Part shown: positions 34,820 through 44,195 of the stretch, in pieces
Position numbering within the stretch: the first letter of the stretch is position 1
Layout of the letters: the number at the start of each line of letters is the position of its first letter
Source of the DNA: Oenococcus kitaharae DSM 17330
GTDB lineage: Bacteria; Bacillota; Bacilli; Lactobacillales; Lactobacillaceae
DNA length: 64,000 nt
Direction of reading: 5' to 3'
Assembly (NCBI RefSeq): GCF_000241055.1
Contig: NZ_CM001398.1
Location: 897,123 to 961,122 of the forward strand
Translations under genes and position numbers: made by a program
Notes under the pieces: generated by a model
Told to the model about the DNA's origin: nothing
What the model saw: the letters and a program-made list of their open reading frames with translations, nothing else
The model's database searches: none

Positions 34820-37351
34820 GTGAGTGAGATCGATCATATTGAAGTGCGGGGCGGTAACGTCAATAATTTGAAAAATATTGACGTTGATATTCCGCTGAAT
34901 AAATTTGTGGCCATTTCCGGGCCTTCGGGTTCAGGAAAAAGTTCATTAGCCATGGGCATTCTCTATTCGGAAGGTTCTAAGCGTTATCTTGATGCTTTGT
35001 CGACATATACCAAGAATCGTATTGGACAGGCCAAAAGTGCTCAGGTACGGTCTGTCAAACATATCCCTTCAGCTTTGGCCTTACGCCAACGGCCAAGCAT
35101 TCCTTCGGATCGTTCAACAGTTGGTTCAATGAGCGAAATTTTTAATGTTGTTCGTTTGATTTTTTCTCGTCTAGGTTCGGTCGTCTGCCCCAACGGACAT
35201 CGTTTGGAACCAAGTATGGCGATCGCTCAAGCAATGGCTATGTCGGGCGAGAAAATGGGACAGATAACATGCCCGGTCTGCGGTGCTGCTTTTATGGCAA
35301 AAAGTGCTGAGGATTTTTCGTTTAATTCGACCGGTGCTTGTCCCGAATGCCATGGCTTGGGGCGTATCCGCGAACTTGATCCGGAGAAAATTATTGACGA
35401 TGAGAATAAGACGCTAGCTGAAGGCGCTGTAGCTTCTTGGCGTTTGCCAGGACGGAATTTTATGCCGACTGTGGTTGCTAATATCGGCGTTCGCACGGAT
35501 GTCCCTTATAAAGATTTGACGGATAAAGAAAAAGATATCGTCCTGCATGGTGAGAAAAAACAATACAAAGTCGATTTCAGAAGCAGTACAGGCCGCGTGT
35601 TCCATACGGACAAAGCTCTCTATGAAAATGCCTATGATGCAGTCTATGATTCTGTTAAAAGTTCTAAAAGCGATCGGTCAGTAGCTCGATTAAACGCCTT
35701 CTTTCATTTTTCAACTTGTCCAGTTTGCCATGGCACACGCTTGAATCCGGACTTATTAACGCAATTAGTAGCTGGCCTGACGATTGTACAAGTTGGCAAT
35801 CTGACTTTAAGCCAATTACCCGAATGGGAGCGCCAAACTAAAGCCCAACTGCCAGCGGATATGCAAAAGATGGCCGGGGCCTTGTTTGCCGATCTTGATA
35901 ATAATCTGCAGCCTTTATTAGAGTTGGGCCTTAGCTATTTGACTTTATCTCGAAACGGCAACAGCCTGTCAACGGGTGAATTACAGCGGATTGAACTTGC
36001 CAGAACGCTCAGAACGGAAACAACTGGTGTTTTGTATGTCTTGGATGAGCCTTCAATTGGCCTGCATCCGGACAATATTCGCGGTCTGATTCATGTCATG
36101 CGTGCCTTGATTGCACAAGGCAATTCACTTGTCGTCGTGGACCACGAGAGCTCGATTATTGCGGCAGCAGATTGGGTGATTGAGATTGGCCCGGGATCTG
36201 GGGATGCTGGCGGCCGCGTGATTGCTGAAGGGACGCCTGAATCTTTGACACATAATCCAAAATCTTTGATTGGCCCCTTTATTTCAGGCAAGGCTCAGAT
36301 TTTGCGGCCCAAACAAGCAGCATTGACAGATTTGTCGAAAAAATTGCACGAAACGCATTTAACCGTATCGAATTATTTTAATCTGCATAATGTTGCTATC
36401 GAATTTCCTGATAATCGTCTGACAGCCGTCACGGGTTTTTCCGGTGCTGGCAAGACTAGTTTGATTTTAGATAGCTTGGTCAATGCGATCCAAGATAAAA
36501 AACGCGGTCTCAAATTGCCAAAACAGGTGACTGAATTAAATACTGATCTGCATGAAGTGATCAGTGTGGATTCATCGCCAGTTGGTAAAAATGGCCGTTC
36601 GACCTTGGCCACATATACAAGTATCATGGACAATTTGCGGCATATTTTCGCGTCATTACCAGCCGCAAAGGCCAAACATTTCGGTATTTCTTACTTTTCA
36701 TACAACAGCAAAGAAGGCGCTTGCCCACACTGTGGCGGAACTGGCACAATGACTCTAGACATTCAATATTTACCAGATATTGAAGAGGTCTGTCCCTATT
36801 GTCATGGCACACGTTTCATTGATGATGTTCAAAAAATACTCTGGCACGGTTATTCAATTGTTGATTTATTGAATCTGTCTGTCGAAGCTGCTTTACCGGT
36901 TTTTAAATCGGAGACGACTATTGAGCGGCAGCTTCAGCTTTTAGCAGAGGTTGGTCTGGGTTACCTGCATCTTGGTGAAAGTACCCCGAGCTTGTCAGGT
37001 GGTGAGGCCCAGCGGCTAAAACTAGCCAAACATTTAACGCGCGGCCAAAAAGGGACACTGTTTGTCTTTGACGAGCCATCCATCGGCCTTCATCCTAGGG
37101 ACGTTCAGATCCTGCTAGGTGTCTTAGACAAGCTGAAAGAAAATGGTGCAACGATTATCGTGATCACACACGATATGACTATTATGATTAATTCTGATTA
37201 TTTAATTGATCTGGGGCCAAAGGGCGGCAGTGACGGTGGCAAAGTGATGGCATTTGGACAGCCCTTGCAATTAATTCAGCATCCTACCAGCATCACTTTG
37301 ACCTATTTACAGAAGTACTGGGATCATTTTCAGGCACAGACAAGCGTATAA
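34820..37351 (+). CDS. UvrA-like ABC ATPase (short, UvrA2 type)
   Basis: 843-aa duplicated ABC protein. Walker A motifs are SGPSGSGKSSLAMG (near 33) and TGFSGAGKTSLILD (near 537). ABC signatures are STGELQRIEL (near 382) and LSGGEAQRLKL (near 724). Zinc-finger cysteine pairs are CPVCGAAF/CPECHG and CPHCGGTG/CPYCHG. It is about 100 residues shorter than UvrA proper, as in UvrA2/DrrC-like proteins linked to drug and DNA-adduct tolerance. Start is GTG with aaaagggg upstream. Confidence 0.88.
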   Translation: MSEIDHIEVRGGNVNNLKNIDVDIPLNKFVAISGPSGSGKSSLAMGILYSEGSKRYLDALSTYTKNRIGQAKSAQVRSVKHIPSALALRQRPSIPSDRSTVGSMSEIFNVVRLIFSRLGSVVCPNGHRLEPSMAIAQAMAMSGEKMGQITCPVCGAAFMAKSAEDFSFNSTGACPECHGLGRIRELDPEKIIDDENKTLAEGAVASWRLPGRNFMPTVVANIGVRTDVPYKDLTDKEKDIVLHGEKKQYKVDFRSSTGRVFHTDKALYENAYDAVYDSVKSSKSDRSVARLNAFFHFSTCPVCHGTRLNPDLLTQLVAGLTIVQVGNLTLSQLPEWERQTKAQLPADMQKMAGALFADLDNNLQPLLELGLSYLTLSRNGNSLSTGELQRIELARTLRTETTGVLYVLDEPSIGLHPDNIRGLIHVMRALIAQGNSLVVVDHESSIIAAADWVIEIGPGSGDAGGRVIAEGTPESLTHNPKSLIGPFISGKAQILRPKQAALTDLSKKLHETHLTVSNYFNLHNVAIEFPDNRLTAVTGFSGAGKTSLILDSLVNAIQDKKRGLKLPKQVTELNTDLHEVISVDSSPVGKNGRSTLATYTSIMDNLRHIFASLPAAKAKHFGISYFSYNSKEGACPHCGGTGTMTLDIQYLPDIEEVCPYCHGTRFIDDVQKILWHGYSIVDLLNLSVEAALPVFKSETTIERQLQLLAEVGLGYLHLGESTPSLSGGEAQRLKLAKHLTRGQKGTLFVFDEPSIGLHPRDVQILLGVLDKLKENGATIIVITHDMTIMINSDYLIDLGPKGGSDGGKVMAFGQPLQLIQHPTSITLTYLQKYWDHFQAQTSV

Positions 37352-37375
37352 AAGAAAAGAAGAGGAATTTTAAAA

Positions 37376-37831
37376 ATGATTATTGTTTATTTTTCACAGT
37401 CCGGCACGACGGCTCAAGCAGCTAACGAGTTGCACAAGCTGACTCAGGCAGCGATTTATCGTTTAGAGCCTGTGAAGGCTTATCCAAGTGATTTTTCGAC
37501 ACTTGCTGATCGGGCTAAATCTGAAGTTGAACAAGATGTTCATCCGCAACTTCAAGATCAGAAACTTGATTTATCCGGAGAAACGAAAATCATGCTTGGC
37601 TTTCCGACTTGGTGGCATCAAGCACCAATGATTATCGCTAGTTTCTTTGATAATTACGACTTAAAGGACAAGGAAATTCTGCCCTTTACGACAAGTGGAC
37701 AAAGCTCGATCAAAGAAAGTCTGCCTTCAGTCAAAAAGTGGGCGATTGCATCAGGAACACATGTCGGTGCTGCTTTAACAGCTAATGCAACAGCAGCTAT
37801 TACGAAATTCGTCAATGAGAATGACCTTTAA
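37376..37831 (+). CDS. Flavodoxin-like protein
   Basis: 151-aa FMN-binding flavodoxin. The phosphate loop YFSQSGTTAQAANEL occupies residues 5-19 and GFPTWWHQAP is near 81, with a SGQSSI motif near 104. Cytoplasmic; last gene of the plus-strand detoxification operon. Confidence 0.88.
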   Translation: MIIVYFSQSGTTAQAANELHKLTQAAIYRLEPVKAYPSDFSTLADRAKSEVEQDVHPQLQDQKLDLSGETKIMLGFPTWWHQAPMIIASFFDNYDLKDKEILPFTTSGQSSIKESLPSVKKWAIASGTHVGAALTANATAAITKFVNENDL

Positions 37832-37849
37832 ATGGCCAGCGTGATATTA

Positions 37850-37886
37850 AAAAAGCCAAGAGCAATAAAAACTCTTGGCATTTTTA
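37850..37886. terminator. Bidirectional terminator
   Basis: Stem gccaagag/ctcttggc with A run before and T run after, between convergent genes. Confidence 0.87.
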
Positions 37887-37894
37887 ATAGGTAT

Positions 37895-39199
37895 TCACAT
37901 TGTGAGGCGTTCATCGATTAAACGATTACCAGCTACCCCGATCTTTCTTAAATTGCTTTCGACATTTAGGACGATAGCGGCAGAACCAACAATAATAAAT
38001 CGTGCAGCACTGATTTCCGTTTTGTCTAAAATTGACGTCAGATTTTCTTGTGTGAAACGAGCTTTTTTGACGTCGTATTTGAAATGGGCATCATTATTTT
38101 TTAACGAAAGAAAGTCCTCATCATAGTAAATTTCTGAGTTGCGATGCGTACTCCAGATTACATGTATTGCTGCCTTGTTAGCGTATTTAACTGCCAAACT
38201 TCGTAAAGGTGCAATACCAGTGCCCAAACCATATAAAACCACTGGCTGTTTTTTCTTGGCACTATCAGCTACAACTGCGTCCAACATACCGAATGGCCCT
38301 TCTAATTGCACATCGCTGCCGATAGCAACGCGATTAATTGCTTTGGTGAAGTCCCCCAAACGCTGAATTGTAAAAGTCACAACCTTGTGTGATTCGTCTG
38401 GAGAAGAAGTGACAGAAAAGGGGTGTGCCTCGCTAGATATAACGGGGTTCTTTTTGAATTTCAAAAAGAAAATATCGCCAGCTCGGTAATCCGCGGCCTT
38501 CTGTCCCAATTTAATAACCAATTGCTGCGTGGTTGCATCTAGTGGGAAGTTGCCAATTACCTGTCCGCTATATTTCTTTTGATCATATGAAATGAATTGA
38601 TGCCAAGCATAAGCAGACAGAGCGAAGATCGTATAAATATCAAAAATGATGATGAAGTTTGTAATACCGCTGATTCGTCCGATCAAGTGAACGTGCAGCC
38701 AAATGAGTCCGATGATGACGAAATTCAATCGGTGAATCCACAAAGATAGTTGGTGTTTGAATATAAAATGAAGCTGGTTTTTGATTCTTTTAAGAAACCT
38801 CATCCGATCCACTAGCCAGCCTGACATGAAGAAAATAGCATAAGCAATGCTGAAAATTGACAAATACCAGGCATAGTTACCAAGATTTTTAATTGTTTCA
38901 TCAATCGAAAAAGCCTGTAATTTGTGCAGTGTTGCAAAGGATAAAGCCAAGACGCCCAATAATGCGTGAGCAAAATACATGCTTGGAAGCCCGATCAAAC
39001 GATCTAACCATCTTGGCCTCGTCGATAAGAAGACAATTGTCAGCCACCAGACATAAGCAACCACGCCGAAACTATAGATTAAAATATTTTGTCTGGTATC
39101 AACCAAATTTTGATTTAGGAAATAAACAAGCGGCGCTGGAATGGCTACTAGGATGATCAGCCAAGTTGCGTACAGGGCCGCTTCATGTCTCTTTAACAT
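37895..39199 (-). CDS. Membrane ferric-reductase/ferredoxin-reductase-like flavoprotein
   Basis: 434-aa protein. About six membrane helices (1-205) form a ferric-reductase-like domain; conserved His residues HALLG and HRLNFVIIGLIWLHVH could hold heme. A C-terminal FAD/NAD(P) domain follows (HPFSVTSSP near 257, VLYGLGTGIAPLRSLA near 326). It would move electrons from NAD(P)H across the membrane. Downstream of an exported flavodoxin in the same operon. Confidence 0.83.
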   Translation of the reverse strand: MLKRHEAALYATWLIILVAIPAPLVYFLNQNLVDTRQNILIYSFGVVAYVWWLTIVFLSTRPRWLDRLIGLPSMYFAHALLGVLALSFATLHKLQAFSIDETIKNLGNYAWYLSIFSIAYAIFFMSGWLVDRMRFLKRIKNQLHFIFKHQLSLWIHRLNFVIIGLIWLHVHLIGRISGITNFIIIFDIYTIFALSAYAWHQFISYDQKKYSGQVIGNFPLDATTQQLVIKLGQKAADYRAGDIFFLKFKKNPVISSEAHPFSVTSSPDESHKVVTFTIQRLGDFTKAINRVAIGSDVQLEGPFGMLDAVVADSAKKKQPVVLYGLGTGIAPLRSLAVKYANKAAIHVIWSTHRNSEIYYDEDFLSLKNNDAHFKYDVKKARFTQENLTSILDKTEISAARFIIVGSAAIVLNVESNLRKIGVAGNRLIDERLTM

Positions 39200-39215
39200 A
39201 ATTCACCTCATAATT

Positions 39216-39902
39216 TTAGTATCCAAGTGACGTAAGCCAACGATCAACTCTGCCTTGGACGTCGCCGCGGGAATATGCAACATCGCTTCCTCGAATGGCC
39301 AAACCTTTCAAAATACGGGCTTTGGGATATTGCCTGCGTAGTACTTCGGGGTAGTTAGCTAAGCCGGACCCCTCGTGTGTCGAGAAGGGAACGACATTTT
39401 TGCCATTCAAATCCACTGCGTCCAAGAATGTATGAACGACCATTGGATAATCTCCCCACCATACTGGTGCACCGATAAAGATTGTGTCATACTGACTGAC
39501 ATCAGGGATAGGATTTTTAATTTTCGGTCGTGCGTTGTCATTTTGTTCCTGCTGGGCAACCTCCGATGTTCTGTCAAAGCTCTTTGGATAGTCTTTGACA
39601 GGGACTATTTCATATTCGACGCCATTGGTTTTGCTTTTGATCATACCGGCGATCTGCTTCGTATTTCCGATTTTTAAAACTCTATCCTTGTAAATACTGG
39701 ATGCAGCTTCACGCCTAGAAAAATAAACGATCAGTGTTTTCTGTTTTCCTTTAACTTTGCCGCCTTGATTATTAGATGATACATTTTGATTGACGGTTGT
39801 GGTTGGTGAATTTTTGTTCTGGCCGCGCAGAAGATCGAATCCGATAACGGCGGTCGCGATAATGGCGATAGCGGCGATAAATAGGGTAACACGGGTTTTC
39901 AT
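39216..39902 (-). CDS. Membrane-anchored extracellular flavodoxin
   Basis: 228-aa protein: an N-terminal signal-anchor (about 4-26), a Asn/Gln-rich linker, then a flavodoxin_4 domain (LIVYFSRREAASSIYKD near 57, IFIGAPVWWGDYPM near 148, PFSTHEGSGL near 176). Exported flavodoxin next to a transmembrane flavin reductase suggests an electron relay to the outer face. 16 bases separate the two genes. Confidence 0.85.
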   Translation of the reverse strand: MKTRVTLFIAAIAIIATAVIGFDLLRGQNKNSPTTTVNQNVSSNNQGGKVKGKQKTLIVYFSRREAASSIYKDRVLKIGNTKQIAGMIKSKTNGVEYEIVPVKDYPKSFDRTSEVAQQEQNDNARPKIKNPIPDVSQYDTIFIGAPVWWGDYPMVVHTFLDAVDLNGKNVVPFSTHEGSGLANYPEVLRRQYPKARILKGLAIRGSDVAYSRGDVQGRVDRWLTSLGY

Positions 39903-39955
39903 GAGTAACCTCTTTCTAAAATAGGATGGGGGTCCGCTCTTTTTAAGAACGCGAT

Positions 39956-40594
39956 TTAGTAAAAACTTGGTTTGGGATAGTCCTCGGTTCCGGGCTCTGC
40001 AATTCCAACCGAAGCTCGAAGATCCCGTGTTGGATCGGCGATTAAATCTAAGACATATTGCGTGATCGCCTGTCGTGTGACCTGTGCACCGCGAAATTGT
40101 TCTCCCTTTTGCATTGTAAAGTATCTTGTGTTGCCAATTTGGTTATATAACCAAGTCATGCGCATATAGGTATAGTCCAAATCGCTATTTTCAATCTTAT
40201 TGATCATTTCGCGACGTTCAGGCGAGATTTCACCCATCATGCGTTTATTCCAACGCCCGAATTCACCAACAACTTCGTTATAGATACTCAAAGCACCAGC
40301 AATGATCAGACGCTTCACATGGTTAGTATCCATTGCCGAAATCACTGTGCTGACTACTGGCAAACGATCAAAGTCCAAGTAAACCAAATCTTGTTTTGCG
40401 ATTGCATTAGTGACGGCTTGCTGATCGGTCAGATCACCGGAAATAAGTGTGACACGATTGCTAGCTGCGTAATCTTGCAAACGCGTATCAGCGTTTCGTG
40501 CAAATAAAGTCAAATCGTGCGTTGTTTCTTTTAGCAATCGTTCTGTTAATTGCCGCGAGATTTGACCCGCAGCCCCAAGAATAATAATTTTCAT
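39956..40594 (-). CDS. NAD(P)-binding NmrA/SDR-like oxidoreductase
   Basis: 212-aa protein with IILGAAGQISRQLTERLL at the N-terminus and YMRMTWLYNQ near 142. A relative of the gene at 28878-29525. First gene of a minus-strand operon with the flavodoxin and membrane reductase, read from MerR-type promoter 4. Confidence 0.85.
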   Translation of the reverse strand: MKIIILGAAGQISRQLTERLLKETTHDLTLFARNADTRLQDYAASNRVTLISGDLTDQQAVTNAIAKQDLVYLDFDRLPVVSTVISAMDTNHVKRLIIAGALSIYNEVVGEFGRWNKRMMGEISPERREMINKIENSDLDYTYMRMTWLYNQIGNTRYFTMQKGEQFRGAQVTRQAITQYVLDLIADPTRDLRASVGIAEPGTEDYPKPSFY

Positions 40595-40623
40595 GTATTG
40601 CTCCTTTTTGATCTAATTACCAA

Positions 40624-40654
40624 ATGATAAACCTTGGAGTAAACTCCAGGTCAA
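40624..40654 (-). promoter_or_regulatory. MerR-type promoter 4, for the flavodoxin/membrane reductase operon
   Basis: On the minus strand TTGACC, 19-base spacer containing the near-perfect dyad TGGAGTTTACTCCAAGG, then TATCAT. Confidence 0.85.
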
Positions 40655-41128
40655 GGTCTTGAAGGAAATCAGTTGTTTCATTATAAGCACCTGGTTAGGA
40701 CTATGTTCATTGCCTTAAAAAATCTTAAAAATTAAAATGTTGCTGACAAAACTCGTCAAATTCATTTTTTTCTAAACACTTAAAATAGTCGGATTGACTG
40801 GTGTCAGTTAAAAAATAGAAGGCAGCGGATTGGTTAGGTGGCAGATAAGACAGTCTGAATTTAGTGGACTATAATATTTCTCGACTGGGCCAGATAAGTT
40901 ACGAGGATCAGTACAGCACATTTGAGAGCTTTATCAAAGAATATCAGTTAGTGATGATTGTTCAGGAAACGTTTCGGACGATACTTTCAGGCTAATTGAC
41001 CGTATTTTTGCAAATTTCTCATCTCATTTTGCAATGAATTATTCTGGCATAATCGCAATTAATATTGCTGGCTCGATAGTATGTCATTTGATCGGCCTAA
41101 AAGTTAATACGGAAGGGACAATTATTTT
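40655..41128. other. Intergenic region with a gene remnant
   Basis: 470 bases between two divergent transcription units. It holds the promoter of the MerR gene at its right end and an open fragment at 40861-40995 (VDYNISRLGQISYEDQYSTF...) that lacks a start and ribosome site and looks like a decayed gene. Confidence 0.45.
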
Positions 41129-41542
41129 ATGAATATAAAAGAGGCAAGTGAAATAACTAAAGTTAGTTCTGATACAATCCGCTACTACGAAAAAATTGGT
41201 TTGATTCCGCCAATTAATCGGACGAGTTCCGGTATTCGCGATATAGATGAGCGAATTATTGGCAGAATAACCTTTGTTCGTCAGATGCGGTCGGCTGGTA
41301 TGAGTATTGAAAATCTATTGCTCTATATTCATTTAGTAGATTCCAGTGAGGATCATATCGCTGAACAAAAAGATTTGTTAAAACAACAGTTATCAGTCAT
41401 GGAAGAAAAACGAGATGATCTGCAGGCTGCAATCGATCATTTGACCTGGAAATTGGATCATTATGAAGATCATATGGTCAAAGCTGAAGCGGAATTAACG
41501 CGCTTGGAAAAAAAGCATGTTCAAGATCAGGCTATTGATTAA
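41129..41542 (+). CDS. MerR-family regulator (AdhR/YraB-like)
   Basis: 137-aa regulator. The winged HTH at about 1-70 starts MNIKEASEITKVSSDTIRYY and contains KIGLIPPI. A long dimerisation coiled coil occupies about 80-125. There is no cysteine pair for metal, so an organic ligand or aldehyde is likely. It is next to promoter 4 and is the only MerR activator in the window, so it is the natural candidate for all four 19-base-spacer promoters. Confidence 0.88.
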   Translation: MNIKEASEITKVSSDTIRYYEKIGLIPPINRTSSGIRDIDERIIGRITFVRQMRSAGMSIENLLLYIHLVDSSEDHIAEQKDLLKQQLSVMEEKRDDLQAAIDHLTWKLDHYEDHMVKAEAELTRLEKKHVQDQAID

Positions 41543-41556
41543 TTAAATCTGAGTAC

Positions 41557-41586
41557 AAAAAAACACGCCGGATTGGCGCGTTTTTA
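41557..41586. terminator. Bidirectional terminator
   Basis: Stem aaacacgcc/ggcgcgttt with one A-C mismatch, flanked by A and T runs, between the MerR gene and pdxT. Confidence 0.8.
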
Positions 41587-41602
41587 ATATGGAAAAAAGC
41601 AG

Positions 41603-42181
41603 TTATTGCTTTTCGTTTTCGACCATTTTCACAAAATAATCATGAAAACGACTATCACCAGCTAATTCAGGATGAAAGGCACAAGCTAAGAATCGGCCTT
41701 GCCGGCAGGCCACTATATGTTCCTCATAGGTTGATAGTACTTGTACATTATCCTCAACGCTCTTGATATATGGCGCGCGGATGAAGATACCGTCAAAGTT
41801 TTCTGCAACATCCTTGATCTGCAATGTTGTCTGGAAACTATCTACTTGGCTGCCGAATGCATTGCGCTTAACATCGATATCCAATAAAGCCAAATGAGGG
41901 CCTTTGCGTCCTTCTATTTGTTTGGCCATTAAAATTAATCCGGCACATGTCCCAAAGACAGGTTTGCTTTTGGCGAAGTGTTTAACAGCCTTAAACAAAC
42001 CGCTTCGGTCCATTAAACGCCGCATAGTTGTACTTTCACCACCAGGCAGCACCAGACCATCCAAATCAGAAAGTTCTTCAGGATGCTTAACTGTGACTGC
42101 TTGTGCGCCGGATTTTTCTAATGCTTTCACGTGTTCGCTAACAGCACCTTGAAGCGCCAGGACACCGATTTTGACTGTCAT
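41603..42181 (-). CDS. pdxT: Glutaminase subunit of pyridoxal 5'-phosphate synthase
   Basis: 192-aa class I glutamine amidotransferase that feeds ammonia to PdxS. It has PGGESTTMRRL, catalytic Cys in FGTCAGLILM (near 79) and His/Glu in FHPELAGDSR (near 170). I use the ATG at 42181 (MTVKIGVLALQG) because aaggag precedes it; an upstream in-frame ATG at 42202 overlaps pdxS. Confidence 0.95.
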   Translation of the reverse strand: MTVKIGVLALQGAVSEHVKALEKSGAQAVTVKHPEELSDLDGLVLPGGESTTMRRLMDRSGLFKAVKHFAKSKPVFGTCAGLILMAKQIEGRKGPHLALLDIDVKRNAFGSQVDSFQTTLQIKDVAENFDGIFIRAPYIKSVEDNVQVLSTYEEHIVACRQGRFLACAFHPELAGDSRFHDYFVKMVENEKQ

Positions 42182-42191
42182 GGGCAACTCC

Positions 42192-43076
42192 TTAAATCCC
42201 ACGTTCCTGCATGTGTTCAGCCGGTGTCAGAACACTCATATCGATGCCCTTCATCGGGTTGCCCAGTCCCTTAGAGAGTTCAGCAATACGAGCATAATCT
42301 TTATAATAAGTCGTGGCCTCAACGATTGCTTTAGCGAACTTTGCTGGATTTTCAGATTTGAAAATGCCCGATCCAACGAACACGCCATCAGCACCCAACT
42401 CCATCATCAAAGCAGCATCCGATGGTGTCGCCACACCGCCGGCAGCAAAGTTAACAACTGGCAGGCGGCCGGCTTTTTTAATTTCCATCAAAACTTCATA
42501 AGGTGCGCCTAATTCTTTTGCATAAACCATCACTTCATCTGATGACATGCCGACCAATTTGCGAACCTGGCTGTTGACCAAACGCATATGGCGGACAGCT
42601 TCTACGATATTACCAGTACCTGGTTCTCCTTTGGTACGAAGCATTGCAGCGCCTTCACCGATTCTTCTGGCAGCTTCGCCTAAATCACGGCAGCCACAAA
42701 CAAAGGGAATCGTAAAGGCCTTCTTATCAATATGATAGACATCATCGGCGGGTGTCAAAACCTCACTTTCGTCGATATAGTCAACTTTCATAGCCTCTAG
42801 AACCCTAGCTTCGACAATATGCCCGATTCGCGCTTTAGCCATGACTGGTATCGAGACAGCATTTTGTACTTGTTCAACGATAGCCGGATCAGCCATTCTT
42901 GCAACGCCCCCAGCTTTTCGAATGTCTGATGGGACGCGTTCCAATGCCATAACAGCTGTTGCACCAGCCTCTTCGGCGATCTTAGCTTGTTCTGCATTGA
43001 TGACGTCCATGATGACGCCGCCTTTTTGCATTTCAGCCATGCCTCTTTTAACGATTTGTGTTCCTTTTTCTTCCAA
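42192..43076 (-). CDS. pdxS: Pyridoxal 5'-phosphate synthase subunit
   Basis: 294-aa (beta/alpha)8 enzyme that makes PLP from ribose 5-phosphate, glyceraldehyde 3-phosphate and ammonia. [31 protein letters not shown] and the catalytic Lys region MAKARIGH (near 82) are present. It is transcribed with pdxT, 10 bases apart. Confidence 0.96.
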   Translation of the reverse strand: MEEKGTQIVKRGMAEMQKGGVIMDVINAEQAKIAEEAGATAVMALERVPSDIRKAGGVARMADPAIVEQVQNAVSIPVMAKARIGHIVEARVLEAMKVDYIDESEVLTPADDVYHIDKKAFTIPFVCGCRDLGEAARRIGEGAAMLRTKGEPGTGNIVEAVRHMRLVNSQVRKLVGMSSDEVMVYAKELGAPYEVLMEIKKAGRLPVVNFAAGGVATPSDAALMMELGADGVFVGSGIFKSENPAKFAKAIVEATTYYKDYARIAELSKGLGNPMKGIDMSVLTPAEHMQERGI

Positions 43077-43175
43077 TTTCTACCTCCGAATAATTGTCTT
43101 TAATAATAGCTTAAACATTACCTAGTTTAAATATGTACAAGCAAAAAGTATGCATTTGCTCATGATGTTTTGAAA

Positions 43176-43973
43176 TCACAAATCATCTGAGTCAGAAAAA
43201 AGTTTTGAGAAATACCTTTCCGGCGAATCCAAGAAATTGCGTAAAAAAGATACTTGCGGAATTTGGTCGTAACTGATTTTTTTCAGTCCGGTATCCGATA
43301 GCTGCATGATGTCCGTTTTTGGGTAGGCCATGATAATCGGCGAATGGGTCGCAATGATGAATTGAGCTCCTTGCAGGACAGCTTCGTGAATGAGATAAAT
43401 AAGTGACAGCTGGTTTTCAGATGTGAGTGGCGCTTCGGGCTCATCTAATAGGTAGAGAGCATTAGGCCTGAAACGTGTCTTAAAAATTTCCAGAAACGCC
43501 TCAGCATGCGATACCTTATCCAAATCAATCGGATACAAGCGTGCCAGATCGTATAATGTATGCAGATAGGGGATTCGAGCCAAGCTATGCGGATCTTGAA
43601 TCTGGCTTAGTTCCTGCTGTGCATCATATTTTCTTTGCTGCGTCTCCCTGATAAAAGAAATAAAATCGTCGGCTCGAAAAAAGAAACCACGCTTATTCTG
43701 TTGCTGCCAGTGTAAGCTGAGGTATGGTTCGAGTTTTTCGATTGCGGCATATTCAGGGTTATGCAGTAGTGGTTGTCCAGTCATTGCTATCGCTTGATTC
43801 GATAAGGCAATGGCCTCCATGAGCGAAGATTTGCCGGATCCATTGTCGCCCACGAGAATTGTCACGGGAGTCGAGAAACGTATTTTGTCCGTTTGCAAAA
43901 ACCAGGGCAGATTAAAAGGGTAGGTATTTTCCTTCTTGGCACTTGTCCTGAAAATAATTTCTTTTAGCAACAT
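43176..43973 (-). CDS. AAA/ABC-type ATPase (COG3910-like)
   Basis: 265-aa single-domain ATPase. Walker A VGDNGSGKSSLMEAIA (near 41-56), Walker B YLLDEPEAPLTSENQ (near 196) and switch His in IIATHSPIIMAYP are visible. Such stand-alone predicted ATPases are widespread; function unknown. Not linked to an obvious nuclease partner here. Confidence 0.8.
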   Translation of the reverse strand: MLLKEIIFRTSAKKENTYPFNLPWFLQTDKIRFSTPVTILVGDNGSGKSSLMEAIALSNQAIAMTGQPLLHNPEYAAIEKLEPYLSLHWQQQNKRGFFFRADDFISFIRETQQRKYDAQQELSQIQDPHSLARIPYLHTLYDLARLYPIDLDKVSHAEAFLEIFKTRFRPNALYLLDEPEAPLTSENQLSLIYLIHEAVLQGAQFIIATHSPIIMAYPKTDIMQLSDTGLKKISYDQIPQVSFLRNFLDSPERYFSKLFSDSDDL

Positions 43974-44195
43974 AAACTAAGTTTAAAACTCGAGCGGCGA
44001 CCTATGACAACAAAAATTCCAACAATCGTCCCTAAAGCAAGTCATTAAATTTCAGCAATAGCGAATAGCTGAGATTGTTTTGCGGCTACAGTGATATCGA
44101 AAATATTGTGATAAAGATTGCTTTTAAAAACACTGTCATTTGTCTCTCAAAGCGAGTAAAAAACTCTATAATATATACTTATTGCAGTTAGGATA

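Noticed and set aside
40861-40995. 45-codon open frame left of the MerR gene
   Set aside because: No start codon with ribosome site and no family; treated as a remnant only.
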